From: Streptomyces antarcticus
Lineage (GTDB): Bacteria > Actinomycetota > Actinomycetes > Streptomycetales > Streptomycetaceae
Reading direction: 5' to 3'
NCBI RefSeq assembly: GCF_026627255.1
Contig: NZ_JAPNLM010000021.1
Span: 1-64,000, forward strand
Length of the DNA: 64,000 nt
Part shown: piece by piece, positions 1 through 8,603 of the stretch
Layout: each line of letters begins with the position of its first letter
How positions within the stretch are numbered: position 1 is the stretch's first letter
Position numbers and translations under genes: made by a program
The notes under the pieces: generated by a model
Seen by the model: the letters and a program-made list of their open reading frames with translations, nothing else
Database searches by the model: none
Told to the model about the DNA's origin: nothing

Positions 1-277
1 TCTTGGCCCGGGTTCCGTTGCGGGAGTTCCCGCTGTTCCGACCCTCGGCATCGTGCTTCTCGTAGCCGAGGTGATCGGTGATCTCGCCCTCCAGGGCGGA
101 CTCCAGCACACGCTTTGTCAGCAGCTGTAGCAGCCCGCCCTCCCCGGTCAGCTGCAGCCCCTCAGACCGGGCCCGGTCCACGAGCATCGCGACCAACTGC
201 TCGTCTGACGCCGCCCCAGCGGCCGGCTCCTTCACCGACACCTCGGCCGGCTCGAACTCAACGACGGTGTCCGTCAT
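1..277 (-). CDS. IS256-family transposase, N-terminal part (cut by window edge)
   Basis: This is the N-terminal 92 codons of a mutator-type transposase, a DDE enzyme that moves its own element by cut and paste. The visible protein begins MTDTVVEFEP and contains the family's N-terminal pattern LLTKRVLESALEGEITDHLGY followed by a Gly/Asn/Arg-rich stretch (GRNSGNSRNGTR). The start is the ATG at 277, preceded by AAGGAG at a good distance. The catalytic DDE residues lie beyond the window edge, so whether the gene is intact cannot be told. It sits about 140 bp from an unrelated lipoprotein gene whose end it faces. Confidence 0.85.
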   Translation of the reverse strand, partial: MTDTVVEFEPAEVSVKEPAAGAASDEQLVAMLVDRARSEGLQLTGEGGLLQLLTKRVLESALEGEITDHLGYEKHDAEGRNSGNSRNGTRAK

Positions 278-329
278 CTGGCGTCTCCTTGATCATCGGA
301 TCCGCCGTTATTCATACACTCCCCACGCT
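1..329 (-). mobile_element. IS256-family insertion sequence, one end (partial)
   Basis: The window opens inside an IS256 (mutator) type element read on the minus strand. The transposase start is at 277. The 50 bases upstream of it end in a stretch reading GGGGAGTGTATGAATAACGG on the minus strand (about 310-329), which I take as the likely terminal inverted repeat. The other end lies outside the window, so neither the repeat nor a target duplication can be confirmed. Confidence 0.6.
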
Positions 330-416
330 CACGGTCGCGAAGCCGACCGCCGATGGCAGGCATCGGCCGGCAGGAAGAGGCGCGGATCAGCTGGGGCCTG
401 GGGTGCTGCCGCGGGG

Positions 417-1196
417 TCAGGAGACGGCGTACCACTGGCTGGCCCAGCCGGTGTTGATGGTGCTGTTGGACTGTTCGGCAAGGTTCACCTGGGGCGGCAG
501 GGAGGTCTGTCCCGTCAGGATGGTGCTGTAGCGGAGCTTCGGCGGTGTCAGGCCGGCGTTGACCGAGATGCCGGCGCCCGTGGACTTGAGGGTGAGGGCA
601 TTGGTGGCCCAAGTGCCGTTCAGGAGAAGGGCGATGAAGTAGGTCCCGGGCTCGGCCGTGAAGGGCTTCTCCAGAGCCAGGGGCTTCGCGATGGCATCGG
701 TCATCAATTGGGGCGAGACGTCGGGGGTGGTCCCGAGCAGGGTGCCGCCCTCGCTGTACACACCGAGCCGGCAGTTGGCGAGCTGGGCGTTGGGGTCGAT
801 GCCGGCCAGGCCCAGCCAGACGTTCGACCAGGTGATCCGCTCGCGCAGGACGATCCGCACCAGGGTGATCCGCCCGCCGACCCCCGCGGCCGACTGTGCC
901 GTGACGTGACCCGCGTCGTTGGGGTCGCCGGTCCAGGCCAGCAGGTTCTGGTCCTGCGGCAGGGGCCCCTCGAACCCGGCCGTGGCGGCCCCGTTACCGC
1001 CCCCGGACTCGGAGCTCTGCGCGGGCGCGGGCGTGGGGGCCGCGGAAGCCGCGGCCCCGGGCTGGTTCCGGGGCGGAGCAGCGGTGCACCCGGCCAGGAC
1101 GAGGAGCGCCACGAGTGCCGCGCTGAGGCCGGTCGTGACGGTGTTGGTACGAGTACGGCTACGGCTACGGCTACGGCTACGGGTGCGGCTGCGCAT
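417..1196 (-). CDS. Putative secreted lipoprotein, unknown function
   Basis: A 259-aa exported protein that I do not recognise as a family. The N-terminus is very basic (RSRTRSRSRSRSR), followed by a hydrophobic segment and the lipobox LVLAGC at about residues 33-38, so it should be lipidated and held on the outer face of the membrane. A Pro/Ala/Ser-rich linker (about 40-65) leads to a roughly 190-residue beta-rich domain rich in Thr and Gly. The ATG at 1196 was chosen because a G-run (GGGGGG) sits just upstream; the reading frame is open further but that part is repetitive and unlike protein. The Arg-Ser run is encoded by a TACGGC hexanucleotide tract, so its length could vary by slippage. 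Confidence 0.6.
   Translation of the reverse strand: MRSRTRSRSRSRSRTRTNTVTTGLSAALVALLVLAGCTAAPPRNQPGAAASAAPTPAPAQSSESGGGNGAATAGFEGPLPQDQNLLAWTGDPNDAGHVTAQSAAGVGGRITLVRIVLRERITWSNVWLGLAGIDPNAQLANCRLGVYSEGGTLLGTTPDVSPQLMTDAIAKPLALEKPFTAEPGTYFIALLLNGTWATNALTLKSTGAGISVNAGLTPPKLRYSTILTGQTSLPPQVNLAEQSNSTINTGWASQWYAVS
1154..1183. repeat. TACGGC hexanucleotide tract (5 units)
   Basis: Five tandem copies of TACGGC (the last is TACGGG) lie inside the 5' end of the lipoprotein gene and encode alternating Arg-Ser in its signal-peptide n-region. The unit is in frame, so unit gain or loss would change the positive charge of the signal peptide without breaking the gene. Confidence 0.9.
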
Positions 1197-1390
1197 GGTC
1201 CCCCCATGTGGTGCGGATGATCGACGGACATAGTCACACGGCTCGCACGCCGTCCGGACGGCAGGCCGCCACGCAAGTCCGGGCGATGCCGGAGGCCGTG
1301 GCCGCGAAACGCAGGCTTCCCCGGAAGCGGCGGAAGCGGCGGAAGCGGCGGAGGCAGGCGTGCGCCCCCGCCCGCTGGGCGGGTTTGTCC

Positions 1391-1455
1391 TTCCGTCCCG
1401 TTCCGTCCCGTTCCGTCCCGTTCCGTCCCGTTCCGTTCCGTCCCGTTCCGTCGCG
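1391..1455. repeat. Tandem TTCCGTCCCG decamer array
   Basis: Four perfect copies of TTCCGTCCCG, then a half unit and two further copies, lie in the 364-bp spacer (1197-1560) between the divergent lipoprotein and hydrolase genes. A shorter GGAAGCGGC triplication lies just before it (about 1322-1350). No gene is seen in the spacer. Confidence 0.9.
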
Positions 1456-1560
1456 TCCTCCTCCCGGCGCAGGAGGCGGGGCATCGTCCTCCTGCTCAGG
1501 TCGCAGTGTCGCGGCCGGAATTCATCATCAGGGCGCACGGGCCGACGGCCGGACGCCGCG

Positions 1561-2628
1561 ATGATTTCGTTCATGGATCAAGAACTCGGCACCCTCGTCC
1601 AGCAGACCGCCGACCAGCTGGCCGACCGCCGCGTCGGCGTGGTGGTGGCCGCCCTCGCGGGAGACCACGTAGAGATCAGAGGTGCGGGCACCACCGGCGG
1701 CGCCCACGCCCATGCACCGGGGCCCGACACCCTGTTCGAGATCGGGTCGGTGACCAAGGCGTTCACCGCCCTGGCCCTGGCGCGGCTGACCGTGACCGGC
1801 GAAACAGACCTGGACGAACCGCTGAGCGACCTGCTGCCTGAAGGGGCGGCCGTACCGTCACGAGGCGGCGAGCGGATCACCCTGCGGCACCTCGGCACCC
1901 ACACCTCCGGCCTGCCCCGGCTGCCCCGGGGGATGCTGCTCACCGCCCTGCTGCGTCCCGGCAAGCCGGACCCGTACGCCCATTGCAGCACCGAGTGGCT
2001 CATGGCAGGGCTGGCCCGGACCCGGCTGGGGGCCGTACCGGGCGCGCGGTTCCGTTACTCCAACCTCGGAGCCGGGCTGCTGGGACTGGCCCTGGCCCGG
2101 CGGGCCGGTACCGACTACGAGTCCCTCGTGACCCGCACGATCTGTACCCCCTTGGGCATGGGGGACACCGTGGTGAGCGTGGACGCCGCCCGGACGCGAC
2201 GCTCCGCCCGGGGCCACGACCGGCGCGGACGGCCCACCCCTCCCTGGCACCTCGCCGACCTCACCGGAGCCGGCGGCCTGCGGTCGACCGCGACTGACCT
2301 GGCGGCCTTCGTCCGGGCCCAGTTGGACGGCGGCCCCGAGCCCCTCGCGGCCGCGATCCGCCTGAGCCGGGAGGTCGAGCACCGCAAGAGCCCCTTCGCC
2401 TGGGCGCACCTGGGCTGGATGGCCCACCGGCTTCACCCCCGACAGGGTGCCCACCTCCAGATCTGGCACAACGGCGGCACCGGCGGCTTCTCCTCCTTCG
2501 TCGCTTTCGATCCGGAGAAGCGGCTGGGGGTCATCGCACTCGGCAACACCTCGCGCCCGGTCGACCGGCCCGCCTTCGACCTCCTGCGCAGCCTGCAGAC
2601 ACAGCACGGCTCCGCCGCGCCGCGCTGA
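1561..2628 (+). CDS. Serine hydrolase, class C beta-lactamase / penicillin-binding-protein fold
   Basis: A 355-aa protein of the beta-lactamase-related serine hydrolase family (AmpC, D-aminopeptidase and esterase EstB relatives). The catalytic triad motifs are present: SVTK (SxxK, about residue 61), YSN (YxN, about 163) and HNGG near residue 302 in place of the KTG box. There is no clear signal peptide, so it is probably cytoplasmic and may act as an esterase or peptidase rather than as a resistance enzyme. The start at ATG 1561 is chosen because coding character begins there; an ATG twelve bases on is an alternative. It stands alone, divergent from the lipoprotein gene. Confidence 0.85.
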   Translation: MISFMDQELGTLVQQTADQLADRRVGVVVAALAGDHVEIRGAGTTGGAHAHAPGPDTLFEIGSVTKAFTALALARLTVTGETDLDEPLSDLLPEGAAVPSRGGERITLRHLGTHTSGLPRLPRGMLLTALLRPGKPDPYAHCSTEWLMAGLARTRLGAVPGARFRYSNLGAGLLGLALARRAGTDYESLVTRTICTPLGMGDTVVSVDAARTRRSARGHDRRGRPTPPWHLADLTGAGGLRSTATDLAAFVRAQLDGGPEPLAAAIRLSREVEHRKSPFAWAHLGWMAHRLHPRQGAHLQIWHNGGTGGFSSFVAFDPEKRLGVIALGNTSRPVDRPAFDLLRSLQTQHGSAAPR

Positions 2629-2714
2629 CCGCCTGCGCTGACCGCCGCCGACCGCCGACGGCAATCGCTTCGGGGCGCGCCGAGGTGCTTCTACGCGGCC
2701 TCGACGCCGGCCGG

Positions 2715-2817
2715 TCAGTCCCGGTCCCCCGTGGTGAGGGCCGCGTACGCCGCATCGCGGACCTCCGGGCCGGGGTGTGCCAGCAGGCCCCGCAACACCC
2801 GCAGGGCCACCCCGAGT
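2715..2817 (-). pseudogene. C-terminal fragment of an unknown helical protein
   Basis: On the minus strand about 33 codons read ALRVLRGLLAHPGPEVRDAA and end TTGDRD-stop. They look like the last helices of a HEAT-repeat-like protein, but a stop lies directly upstream and no body of the gene is left. It abuts an oppositely oriented TetR fragment, so this is a rearrangement scar. The family assignment is weak. Confidence 0.3.
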
Positions 2818-2833
2818 TAACTGCCGGACGACG

Positions 2834-3055
2834 TGGCGGGCGGGCGCCGAACTGGCCCGCCGTGCCCAGGAGATCGGCCGGCTCCGCCCCGGCTTCGTCG
2901 TCGACGACCTGATCCTCATGCTCATGGCCCACCAGGGCCTCCAGCAGGCGCCGCGTACCGCCCGGCTCGCCGCCTCCCGCCGCTTCGCCGCCTACGTGAT
3001 CGAGGCGTTCCGCGCCCCACCGGAGACGGGAGGGGGCCACATCGCCTTCGACTGA
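2834..3055 (+). pseudogene. TetR-family regulator, C-terminal remnant
   Basis: The translation contains AELARRAQEIGRLRPGFVVD, then DDLILMLMAHQGLQ and RRFAAYVIEAFRA, and resembles the C-terminal ligand-binding helices of TetR/AcrR regulators. There is no DNA-binding domain; upstream in frame is low-complexity sequence of different origin. Its 3' end lies antisense to the tail of the neighbouring MerR gene (2992-3055). I read it as a dead fragment left by recombination. Confidence 0.6.
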
Positions 3056-3513
3056 CCCGACTGACCCGACTGACCCGACTGACCCGACGGGCGGGACTGA
3101 CCCGACGGCCGGCAGGAGTCCGGGGGCCGCCAGTCGGAGCCGGCTCCGGCGGTCATCATCTGCTCGCGGTGTGTCCGGGCCGTGGCCATCAGGGCGTCGA
3201 GCGTGTCCCTGGTCCGCAGCAGGTCGGCGATGTGCGCGGAGAGCCGCTCACGCTCCCGTGCCATCCGTTCCAGCGCGGCGTGGGACGTCTCTTCGCTGGG
3301 CGTGTCGATGCAGGGCATCAGCTCGGTGATGGTGCGGCTGGACAGGCCCGCGGTGTACATCCGCTGGATGAAGGCGATCCGCTCGACCTCGCCGTCCGTG
3401 TAGTGCCGTTGTCCGCTGGGACTGCGCGTGCTGGTGAGCAGTCCTTGCTCCTCGTAGTAGCGCACGGAACGAACGCTGACTCCGGCGCGTGTCGCGAGCT
3501 CGCCGATCCGCAT
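2992..3513 (-). CDS. MerR-family transcriptional regulator
   Basis: A 173-aa MerR regulator. Residues 1-70 form the winged-helix DNA-binding domain (MRIGELATRAGVSVRSVRYY, then EEQGLL and the QRHYTD element), followed by a dimerisation helix to about residue 125. It lacks an obvious Cys metal-binding loop. Start at ATG 3513. It is divergent from an Old Yellow Enzyme gene, with a dyad in a long-spacer promoter between them, so it probably controls that enzyme in response to an electrophile or oxidant (inference). The last 45 residues are odd: a (SGQ)n run from a 9-bp repeat and then codons antisense to the TetR remnant, as if the natural stop had been lost. Confidence 0.85.
   Translation of the reverse strand: MRIGELATRAGVSVRSVRYYEEQGLLTSTRSPSGQRHYTDGEVERIAFIQRMYTAGLSSRTITELMPCIDTPSEETSHAALERMARERERLSAHIADLLRTRDTLDALMATARTHREQMMTAGAGSDWRPPDSCRPSGQSRPSGQSGQSGQSGQSKAMWPPPVSGGARNASIT
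3052..3105. repeat. CTGACCCGA 9-bp tandem repeat
   Basis: Four adjacent copies of CTGACCCGA and one more after an 18-bp gap. On the minus strand they encode the Ser-Gly-Gln run in the tail of the MerR protein, and they mark the junction between that gene and the TetR fragment. Confidence 0.9.
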
Positions 3514-3550
3514 GTGCCGCCCTTCCGGCCGAATCCAGTGCCGCAGACCC

Positions 3551-3582
3551 TTGCCTCTGACATCGGTGTGAGGTTTTAGCGT
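3551..3582 (+). promoter_or_regulatory. MerR-type promoter with operator dyad
   Basis: The dyad CCTCTGACATCGGTGTGAGG (3554-3573; arms CCTCnnAC/GTnnGAGG) lies between a -35-like TTGCCT (3551) and a -10-like TAGCGT (3577). The spacer is about 20 bp, longer than usual, which is the hallmark of promoters that MerR proteins untwist. It is placed for the reductase gene starting at 3633. Sequence-based prediction only. Confidence 0.6.
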
Positions 3583-3632
3583 AGCTGCTGTGCCCGAAGC
3601 GCGGGCACAGCAGCCACGAAGGAGCTCCCGGC

Positions 3633-4706
3633 ATGACACGTCTCTTCACCAGCTACCGGCTCGGCGGTCTCACACTGCCCAACCGGATGGTCATGGCCCC
3701 GATGACCCGGGTCCGAGCCGCTGCCGGCGGCCTGGCGACGCCTTCCATGGCGACCTACTACGCCCAGCGGGCCACAGCCGGGCTGATCGTGAGCGAAGGG
3801 GTGCAGCCGAGCCTGATCGGGCAGGCGAACCCGGGCACCCCGGGACTGCACACCGACGAACACGTCGAGGCGTGGCGCCCCGTCACCGCCGCCGTCCACA
3901 GCAACGGCGGACGGATCTTCGCCCAGATCATGCACGGCGGCAGGGTCTCGCACCCCGACACCACCGGCCTGCAGCCGGTCGGGCCCTCCGCCGTTCCCGC
4001 CGTCGGCGACGTGTTCACCCCCACCGGGCCGCAGCCCGCCCCGGTGCCGCGCGCGCTGGACACCGCCGAAGTGCCCGAACACGCGGGGTCCTACGCCCTG
4101 GCCGCCCGCCGCGCCGTGGAGGCGGGCTTCGACGGAGTGGAAGTGCACGGTGCCAACGGATACCTGATCTCACAGTTCCTGTCGTCCAACGCCAATCTGC
4201 GCACGGACCGTTACGGAGGCCCGGTCGCCAACCGGATCAGGTTCGCCGTCGAGGCCGTCGCCGCCACCGTAGACGCCGTCGGCGGGGAGCGGGTCGGCAT
4301 TCGCCTCTCGCCGGGCGGGACCTTCTGGGGAGTGGAAGAGACCGAGGTCCGCGCCCTCTACAGCGCGCTGCTGGCCGAACTGAACCCCCTCGGACTGGCC
4401 TACATACACCTCGAAGCCACCGCGGACGAAGCCATGCTCGTCGCCCTGCGCCGTGCGTGGCAGGGCACCCTCGTGATGAACCCCGTACTTCCTCTGGGCC
4501 CGAAGCAGACCGGCAGGGCCGAGGCCGACCACTGGCTCGGCCTCGGCGCCGACCTCATCAGCTTCGGCCGAGCCTTCCTCGCCAACCCCGACCTGGTCGA
4601 GCGGCTGCGGGCCGGACTCCCCATAGCCCCCGTCGACGAGGCCACGTACTTCCAGGGCGGTGACACGGGCTATCTGACGTATCCGGCCCACCAGTACGCG
4701 GCGTGA
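3633..4706 (+). CDS. Old Yellow Enzyme-family alkene reductase (FMN)
   Basis: A 357-aa NADPH:flavin oxidoreductase of the OYE / N-ethylmaleimide reductase family, a TIM-barrel FMN enzyme that reduces activated C=C bonds or nitro compounds. It begins MTRLFTSYRLGGLTLPNRMV, the typical family opening (NRMVMAPMTR). The HGAN motif near residue 172 supplies the substrate-binding His and Asn, and the C-terminal SFGRAFLANPDL is the phosphate-binding segment. Full length. The start has AAGGAG seven bases upstream. It is transcribed away from the MerR gene and is the likely target of that regulator. Confidence 0.92.
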   Translation: MTRLFTSYRLGGLTLPNRMVMAPMTRVRAAAGGLATPSMATYYAQRATAGLIVSEGVQPSLIGQANPGTPGLHTDEHVEAWRPVTAAVHSNGGRIFAQIMHGGRVSHPDTTGLQPVGPSAVPAVGDVFTPTGPQPAPVPRALDTAEVPEHAGSYALAARRAVEAGFDGVEVHGANGYLISQFLSSNANLRTDRYGGPVANRIRFAVEAVAATVDAVGGERVGIRLSPGGTFWGVEETEVRALYSALLAELNPLGLAYIHLEATADEAMLVALRRAWQGTLVMNPVLPLGPKQTGRAEADHWLGLGADLISFGRAFLANPDLVERLRAGLPIAPVDEATYFQGGDTGYLTYPAHQYAA

Positions 4707-5176
4707 CCCCGGGCGGCGGCGCGTGCCGGGCGCGCGCGGGGCAGCCCGCGGGATCGGGGCGCGCGGTCACCCGTAAGCCCGACACGCCGTCCAACGAGTT
4801 GTGATTCGGCTACGGAACGTGGCGACTCCTGGAGTGCGCCGCAGGCCGGTCGGCACACCCGGATCACCCCGGACCGGGTCACCTGGGCGGCGTTCCCCGG
4901 GACGGTGCGGTGGTGTGCTCCCGGGGGCCGGTGGGACGAGCAGCTGCCCGGGTTCGGGCCGCACGGCGTCGTGACCGAGCCCCGCGCCCTAGCGGTTCCC
5001 GTGTCACCTGAACATCACCGGGCGGTTACGCATTGGGTCTCCCGGTCCGGGACAGCGACAACTCGTCTTCTCCGCAGGCCAATTACCAGCCCTCGTGTCG
5101 ATTGTGGCGTGGGTCACGCGGTACGAGAGTGGCCCCCTTCCCATCGGCTACCCGCCGCCAGCGTGAGAGGGTGTCC
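4707..5176. other. Intergenic region, no gene seen
   Basis: 470 bp between the reductase and the permease operon. The reading frames here have no protein-like stretch. It should hold the promoter of the permease operon, but I see no convincing -35/-10 pair. Confidence 0.6.
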
Positions 5177-6694
5177 ATGTCCCACAGTCCCAGTGGTGAA
5201 GTCCATCGACTCAAGGCGAACTCGGTCGGCCTGGTCGGAGTGGTCTTCATGGCCGTCGCCACGGCCGCGCCGATCACCGCGATGACCGGAAACCTGCCGA
5301 TCGCCGTCGGCTTCGGCAACGGCATCGGCGCCCCGGCCGGCTACCTCTTCGCCACCCTCGTCCTGACGGTCTTCGCCGTCGGCTACGTCGCCATGGCCAA
5401 GCGGATCACCGCCGCCGGAGCCTTCTACGGGTACATCTCCCACGGGCTCGGCCGGGTCGCCGGCATGGCCTCCGGCATGCTCGCCGTCCTCGCGTACATC
5501 GTCTTCGAGGCCTCCATCGTCGGCGTCTTCTCGTACTTCGCAAAGACGACCGTCCACGACCAGCTCGGCGTCGACCTCCCCTGGATCCTCTACGCCGCCG
5601 CGATGCTCGGCATCACCGCCGTCCTCGCCCACTTCGACATCAACCTCACCGCCAAGGCCCTCGGCGTCATGCTGGTCGGCGAGATAGCCGTCCTGTTCGC
5701 CGTGGCCACCGCCGTGCTGCTCGCGGGCGGCGGCCCGGACGGCATCCCGCTGGAACCGGTCAATCCGACGAACGCCTTCACCGGCACCTCCGCGGGGCTC
5801 GGCCTCTTCTTCGCCTTCTGGTCCTGGGTCGGCTTCGAATCGACCGCCATGTACGGCGAGGAGTCCCGCGACCCCAAGCGCGTGATCCCGAAAGCCACCC
5901 TGATCTCCGTCGTAGGCGTCGGCCTCTTCTACATCTACGTCTCCTGGATGACCATCGCGGGCAACGGCCTGGCCAAGTCCGTCGAACGGTCAGCTTCTGC
6001 CAACCCCCTGGACCTCTTCTTCGCACCCACCCAGCAGTTCCTCGGCTCCTGGGCCGTCGACTCCTTCCAGTGGCTGCTCCTCACCGGCTCCTTCGCCTGC
6101 GGCATGGCCTTCCACCAGTGCGCCGCGCGCTACCTCTACGCCATCGGCCGCGAGGGATTCCTGCACCCCGCGCTCGGCCGCACCCACGCCCGGCACGGAT
6201 CCCCCTATGTCGCCTCCGTCGTGCAGACAGCCATTGCCGTCGCCCTCGTGGCGGGCTTCTGGCTCACCGGCCAGGACCCGTACATCCACCTCTACACCCT
6301 GCTCGCGATCCTCGGCACCATGGCGATCCTCATCGTCCAGACCCTCTGCTCCTTCGCAGTGATCGGCTACTTCCGCAACAACCACCCCGAGGACCGGCAC
6401 TGGTTCAAGACCTTCACCGCCCCACTGCTCGGCGGGATCGGGATGAGTGCCGTCGTCGTGCTGCTGGGCGTCAACATGAAGACCGCGGCCGGCCTCGCCG
6501 CCGACTCCCTCGTCTTCACCCTCATCCCCTGGATCGTCGCCGTCGTCTTCCTCGGAGGACTGGGACTCGGCGTCTACCTCAAGTTCAAGGTGCCCGCGCG
6601 CTATGAGGTCATCGGCCGAATCGTCCTGGAGGACGCCGCCGAACGCACCGACCCCAGCGCCGAGAGTTCTTCCCCCACCGCCGCGAACGTCTGA
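5177..6694 (+). CDS. APC-superfamily amino acid/amine permease
   Basis: A 505-aa integral membrane transporter of the amino acid-polyamine-organocation superfamily with about 12 hydrophobic segments. The first helices (LVGVVFMAVATAAPITAMTG, then GYLFATLVLTVFAVGYVAM) carry the small-residue-rich pattern of the family's substrate site. Residues 1-15 and the last 35 are hydrophilic and cytoplasmic. The ATG at 5177 is chosen because GAGAGG lies six bases before it. The next gene, a flavin amine oxidase, starts 20 bp downstream, so the two are co-transcribed: uptake of an amine or amino acid followed by its oxidation. The substrate is unknown. Confidence 0.9.
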   Translation: MSHSPSGEVHRLKANSVGLVGVVFMAVATAAPITAMTGNLPIAVGFGNGIGAPAGYLFATLVLTVFAVGYVAMAKRITAAGAFYGYISHGLGRVAGMASGMLAVLAYIVFEASIVGVFSYFAKTTVHDQLGVDLPWILYAAAMLGITAVLAHFDINLTAKALGVMLVGEIAVLFAVATAVLLAGGGPDGIPLEPVNPTNAFTGTSAGLGLFFAFWSWVGFESTAMYGEESRDPKRVIPKATLISVVGVGLFYIYVSWMTIAGNGLAKSVERSASANPLDLFFAPTQQFLGSWAVDSFQWLLLTGSFACGMAFHQCAARYLYAIGREGFLHPALGRTHARHGSPYVASVVQTAIAVALVAGFWLTGQDPYIHLYTLLAILGTMAILIVQTLCSFAVIGYFRNNHPEDRHWFKTFTAPLLGGIGMSAVVVLLGVNMKTAAGLAADSLVFTLIPWIVAVVFLGGLGLGVYLKFKVPARYEVIGRIVLEDAAERTDPSAESSSPTAANV

Positions 6695-6714
6695 CACAGG
6701 AGGAGCCACCCACC

Positions 6715-8352
6715 ATGGCCCGAACCCCCGTCATGCACGCACTCAAGCAACTCGCCGCCGAGCACGCCGCCGCCCGCAGACTCGCCCTTCCCGTCGCCGA
6801 CGTACGGGGCCTGGGCCGGCGAGCCCTGCTCAAGCGCGCCACGGCACTCGGACTCGGTACCGCCCTGGCAGGCGCGGCAGCCACCACCCCCGCCCGCGCC
6901 GAGACGGCGCCCGAGGACAGGAAGCCACCGACGGGCAACCCCCGGGTCGCCGTCGTGGGCGCGGGCATCGCCGGCCTGACCGCCGCGCTCAGCCTCAAGG
7001 ACGCCGGCATCGCGTGCACCGTCTACGAGGCCAACCCCACGCGCGTCGGCGGCCGTATGTGGACCCAGCGCGACCACTGGGCGTACGGCCAGACGTCCGA
7101 GATCGGCGGCGAGCTGATCGACACCAGCCACAAGAAGATCCTCGAACTGTGCCGCCGCTTCGACCTGACCACCGAGGACTTCCTCGGCGGCGGCCCCAAC
7201 GGAGCGGAAGAAGTCCTCTGGTTCGACGGCTCCTACTACCCGCGCGCGCAGGCCGACGAGGACTTCAAAGCCGTCTACCAGTCACTGCGCCGCGATCTGC
7301 AGGACGCGGGCGAGGTCGCCTGGAACTCGACCACTCCCGCGGGCACCAGCCTCGACAGCATGTCGCTGTACCAGTGGATCGAGACCCGGGTCCCCGGCGG
7401 ACACGGCTCGCGCCTCGGTCAGTTCATCGACGTCGCGTACAACGTCGAGTACGGCGCCGACACCGTCGACCAGTCCGCCCTCGCCCTGGTCCTCCTCATG
7501 GGGTACCAGCCCAATCCCGGCCATTTCAACGTCTGGGGCCTGTCCAACGAGCGATACCACATCGTCGGCGGGAACGATCAGCTCCCCCACGCCATCGCAC
7601 AGGCCCTGCCACCCGGATCCCTTCTGATGGGCCGCGAACTCATCGCCGTCCGGGCGAACTCCGACGGAACCCAGACCCTCACCTTCAACGACGCGGGCAC
7701 CACCCGCACCGTCATCGCCGACCACACCATCCTGTGCATACCACTGCCCGTACTCCAGCGTGTCGACCTCACGGCGGCCGGATTCGACCCGCTCATGGTG
7801 AACCTCCTGCGCGACGCTCGCATGGGCTACTGCACCAAACTCAACATGCAGTTCACCCGCCGGCCCTGGCGCGGTACCGGCCCCTGGCCCGGCGTATCCG
7901 CGGGAGACTGCTTCACCGACTCGGAGATCCAGCAAACCTGGGACACCACCAAGGTCCAACCGGGCAACGGGGGCATCCTGCTCCAGTACGGCGGCGGCAC
8001 CCTCGCACGCGCGCTCACACCCGCGACCCCGTTCGCCACCGAGACCGACGGCTACGTAAGGACCCTCGCAACCCGGATGTTGACCGGCATCGACGCGTTC
8101 TTCCCCGGTACCGGGGCCGCCTGGAACGGTCGCGCGCAGCTGTCGGCCTGGCACCGTGACCCGTACGCGCTCGGTGCGTACTCGTACTGGCCCACCCGCT
8201 ACCTGCACCGCTACGCCCGGTACGAGGGCACCGCACAGGGGAACGTCCACATCGGCGGTGAGCACTGCAGCTACGACTTCCAGGGCTTCATGGAAGGGGG
8301 CGCCACCGAGGGCGAACGCGCGGCACGGGAGGTCATCACCGCCCTGCTCTAG
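6715..8352 (+). CDS. Flavin monoamine / L-amino-acid oxidase
   Basis: A 545-aa FAD enzyme that deaminates amines or amino acids to aldehyde or keto acid with release of ammonia and H2O2. Residues about 25-65 look like a twin-arginine type leader (GRRALLKRATALGLGTALAG...PARA). The dinucleotide-binding motif VAVVGAGIAGLTAAL follows near residue 80, and the C-terminal FAD-covering motif (GGEHCSYDFQGFMEGG) lies near the end. GGAGGAG precedes the ATG at 6715. Second gene of the operon with the APC permease. A second, more distantly related oxidase lies at 30627-32594. The twin-arginine stretch is well inside the protein, so export is possible but unproven. Confidence 0.88.
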   Translation: MARTPVMHALKQLAAEHAAARRLALPVADVRGLGRRALLKRATALGLGTALAGAAATTPARAETAPEDRKPPTGNPRVAVVGAGIAGLTAALSLKDAGIACTVYEANPTRVGGRMWTQRDHWAYGQTSEIGGELIDTSHKKILELCRRFDLTTEDFLGGGPNGAEEVLWFDGSYYPRAQADEDFKAVYQSLRRDLQDAGEVAWNSTTPAGTSLDSMSLYQWIETRVPGGHGSRLGQFIDVAYNVEYGADTVDQSALALVLLMGYQPNPGHFNVWGLSNERYHIVGGNDQLPHAIAQALPPGSLLMGRELIAVRANSDGTQTLTFNDAGTTRTVIADHTILCIPLPVLQRVDLTAAGFDPLMVNLLRDARMGYCTKLNMQFTRRPWRGTGPWPGVSAGDCFTDSEIQQTWDTTKVQPGNGGILLQYGGGTLARALTPATPFATETDGYVRTLATRMLTGIDAFFPGTGAAWNGRAQLSAWHRDPYALGAYSYWPTRYLHRYARYEGTAQGNVHIGGEHCSYDFQGFMEGGATEGERAAREVITALL

Positions 8353-8414
8353 GTACCGCTCGTGGACCGGCTCCGGAGCCGGACGCCGCGGCGACGGGGT
8401 ACGGCGGGAGGTCC

Positions 8415-8452
8415 CCGGCCGATGGCCGGGGGCCTCGCGTGCCATCGGCCGG
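8415..8452 (+). terminator. 12-bp perfect inverted repeat, terminator of the oxidase operon
   Basis: CCGGCCGATGGC and GCCATCGGCCGG pair perfectly over 12 bp with a 14-base loop, 63 bp after the oxidase stop. There is no T-tract, as is common for Streptomyces terminators. Confidence 0.7.
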
Positions 8453-8474
8453 CCTACCCGGGCCGGCTACGAGG

Positions 8475-8603
8475 CTCCGCGAACTGGCCCACCGACAGGG
8501 CGAACGCGTCATCGGCGTCACCCACAGCCAGGCCCTGGCCGCAGGCTCCGATCGCCTCCTGGTCCCGTGCAAGGGCCGGGTCGCCGACAGCGACCCCCGC
8601 TGA
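8475..8603 (+). pseudogene. C-terminal remnant of an ABC-type ATPase-like protein
   Basis: A 42-codon open stretch reads LRELAHRQGERVIGVTHSQA, then AAGSDRLLVPCKGRV and a stop. This resembles the end of an ABC ATPase (the switch His in VTH, then the 'DRLLVLxxGRV' strand pair). No Walker A or signature motif remains upstream. A small dead fragment. Confidence 0.45.

Noticed and set aside
1391..1455. Decamer array considered as a CRISPR or iteron array
   Set aside because: Units are directly adjacent with no spacers, no cas genes are near, and no replication protein or AT-rich zone accompanies it.
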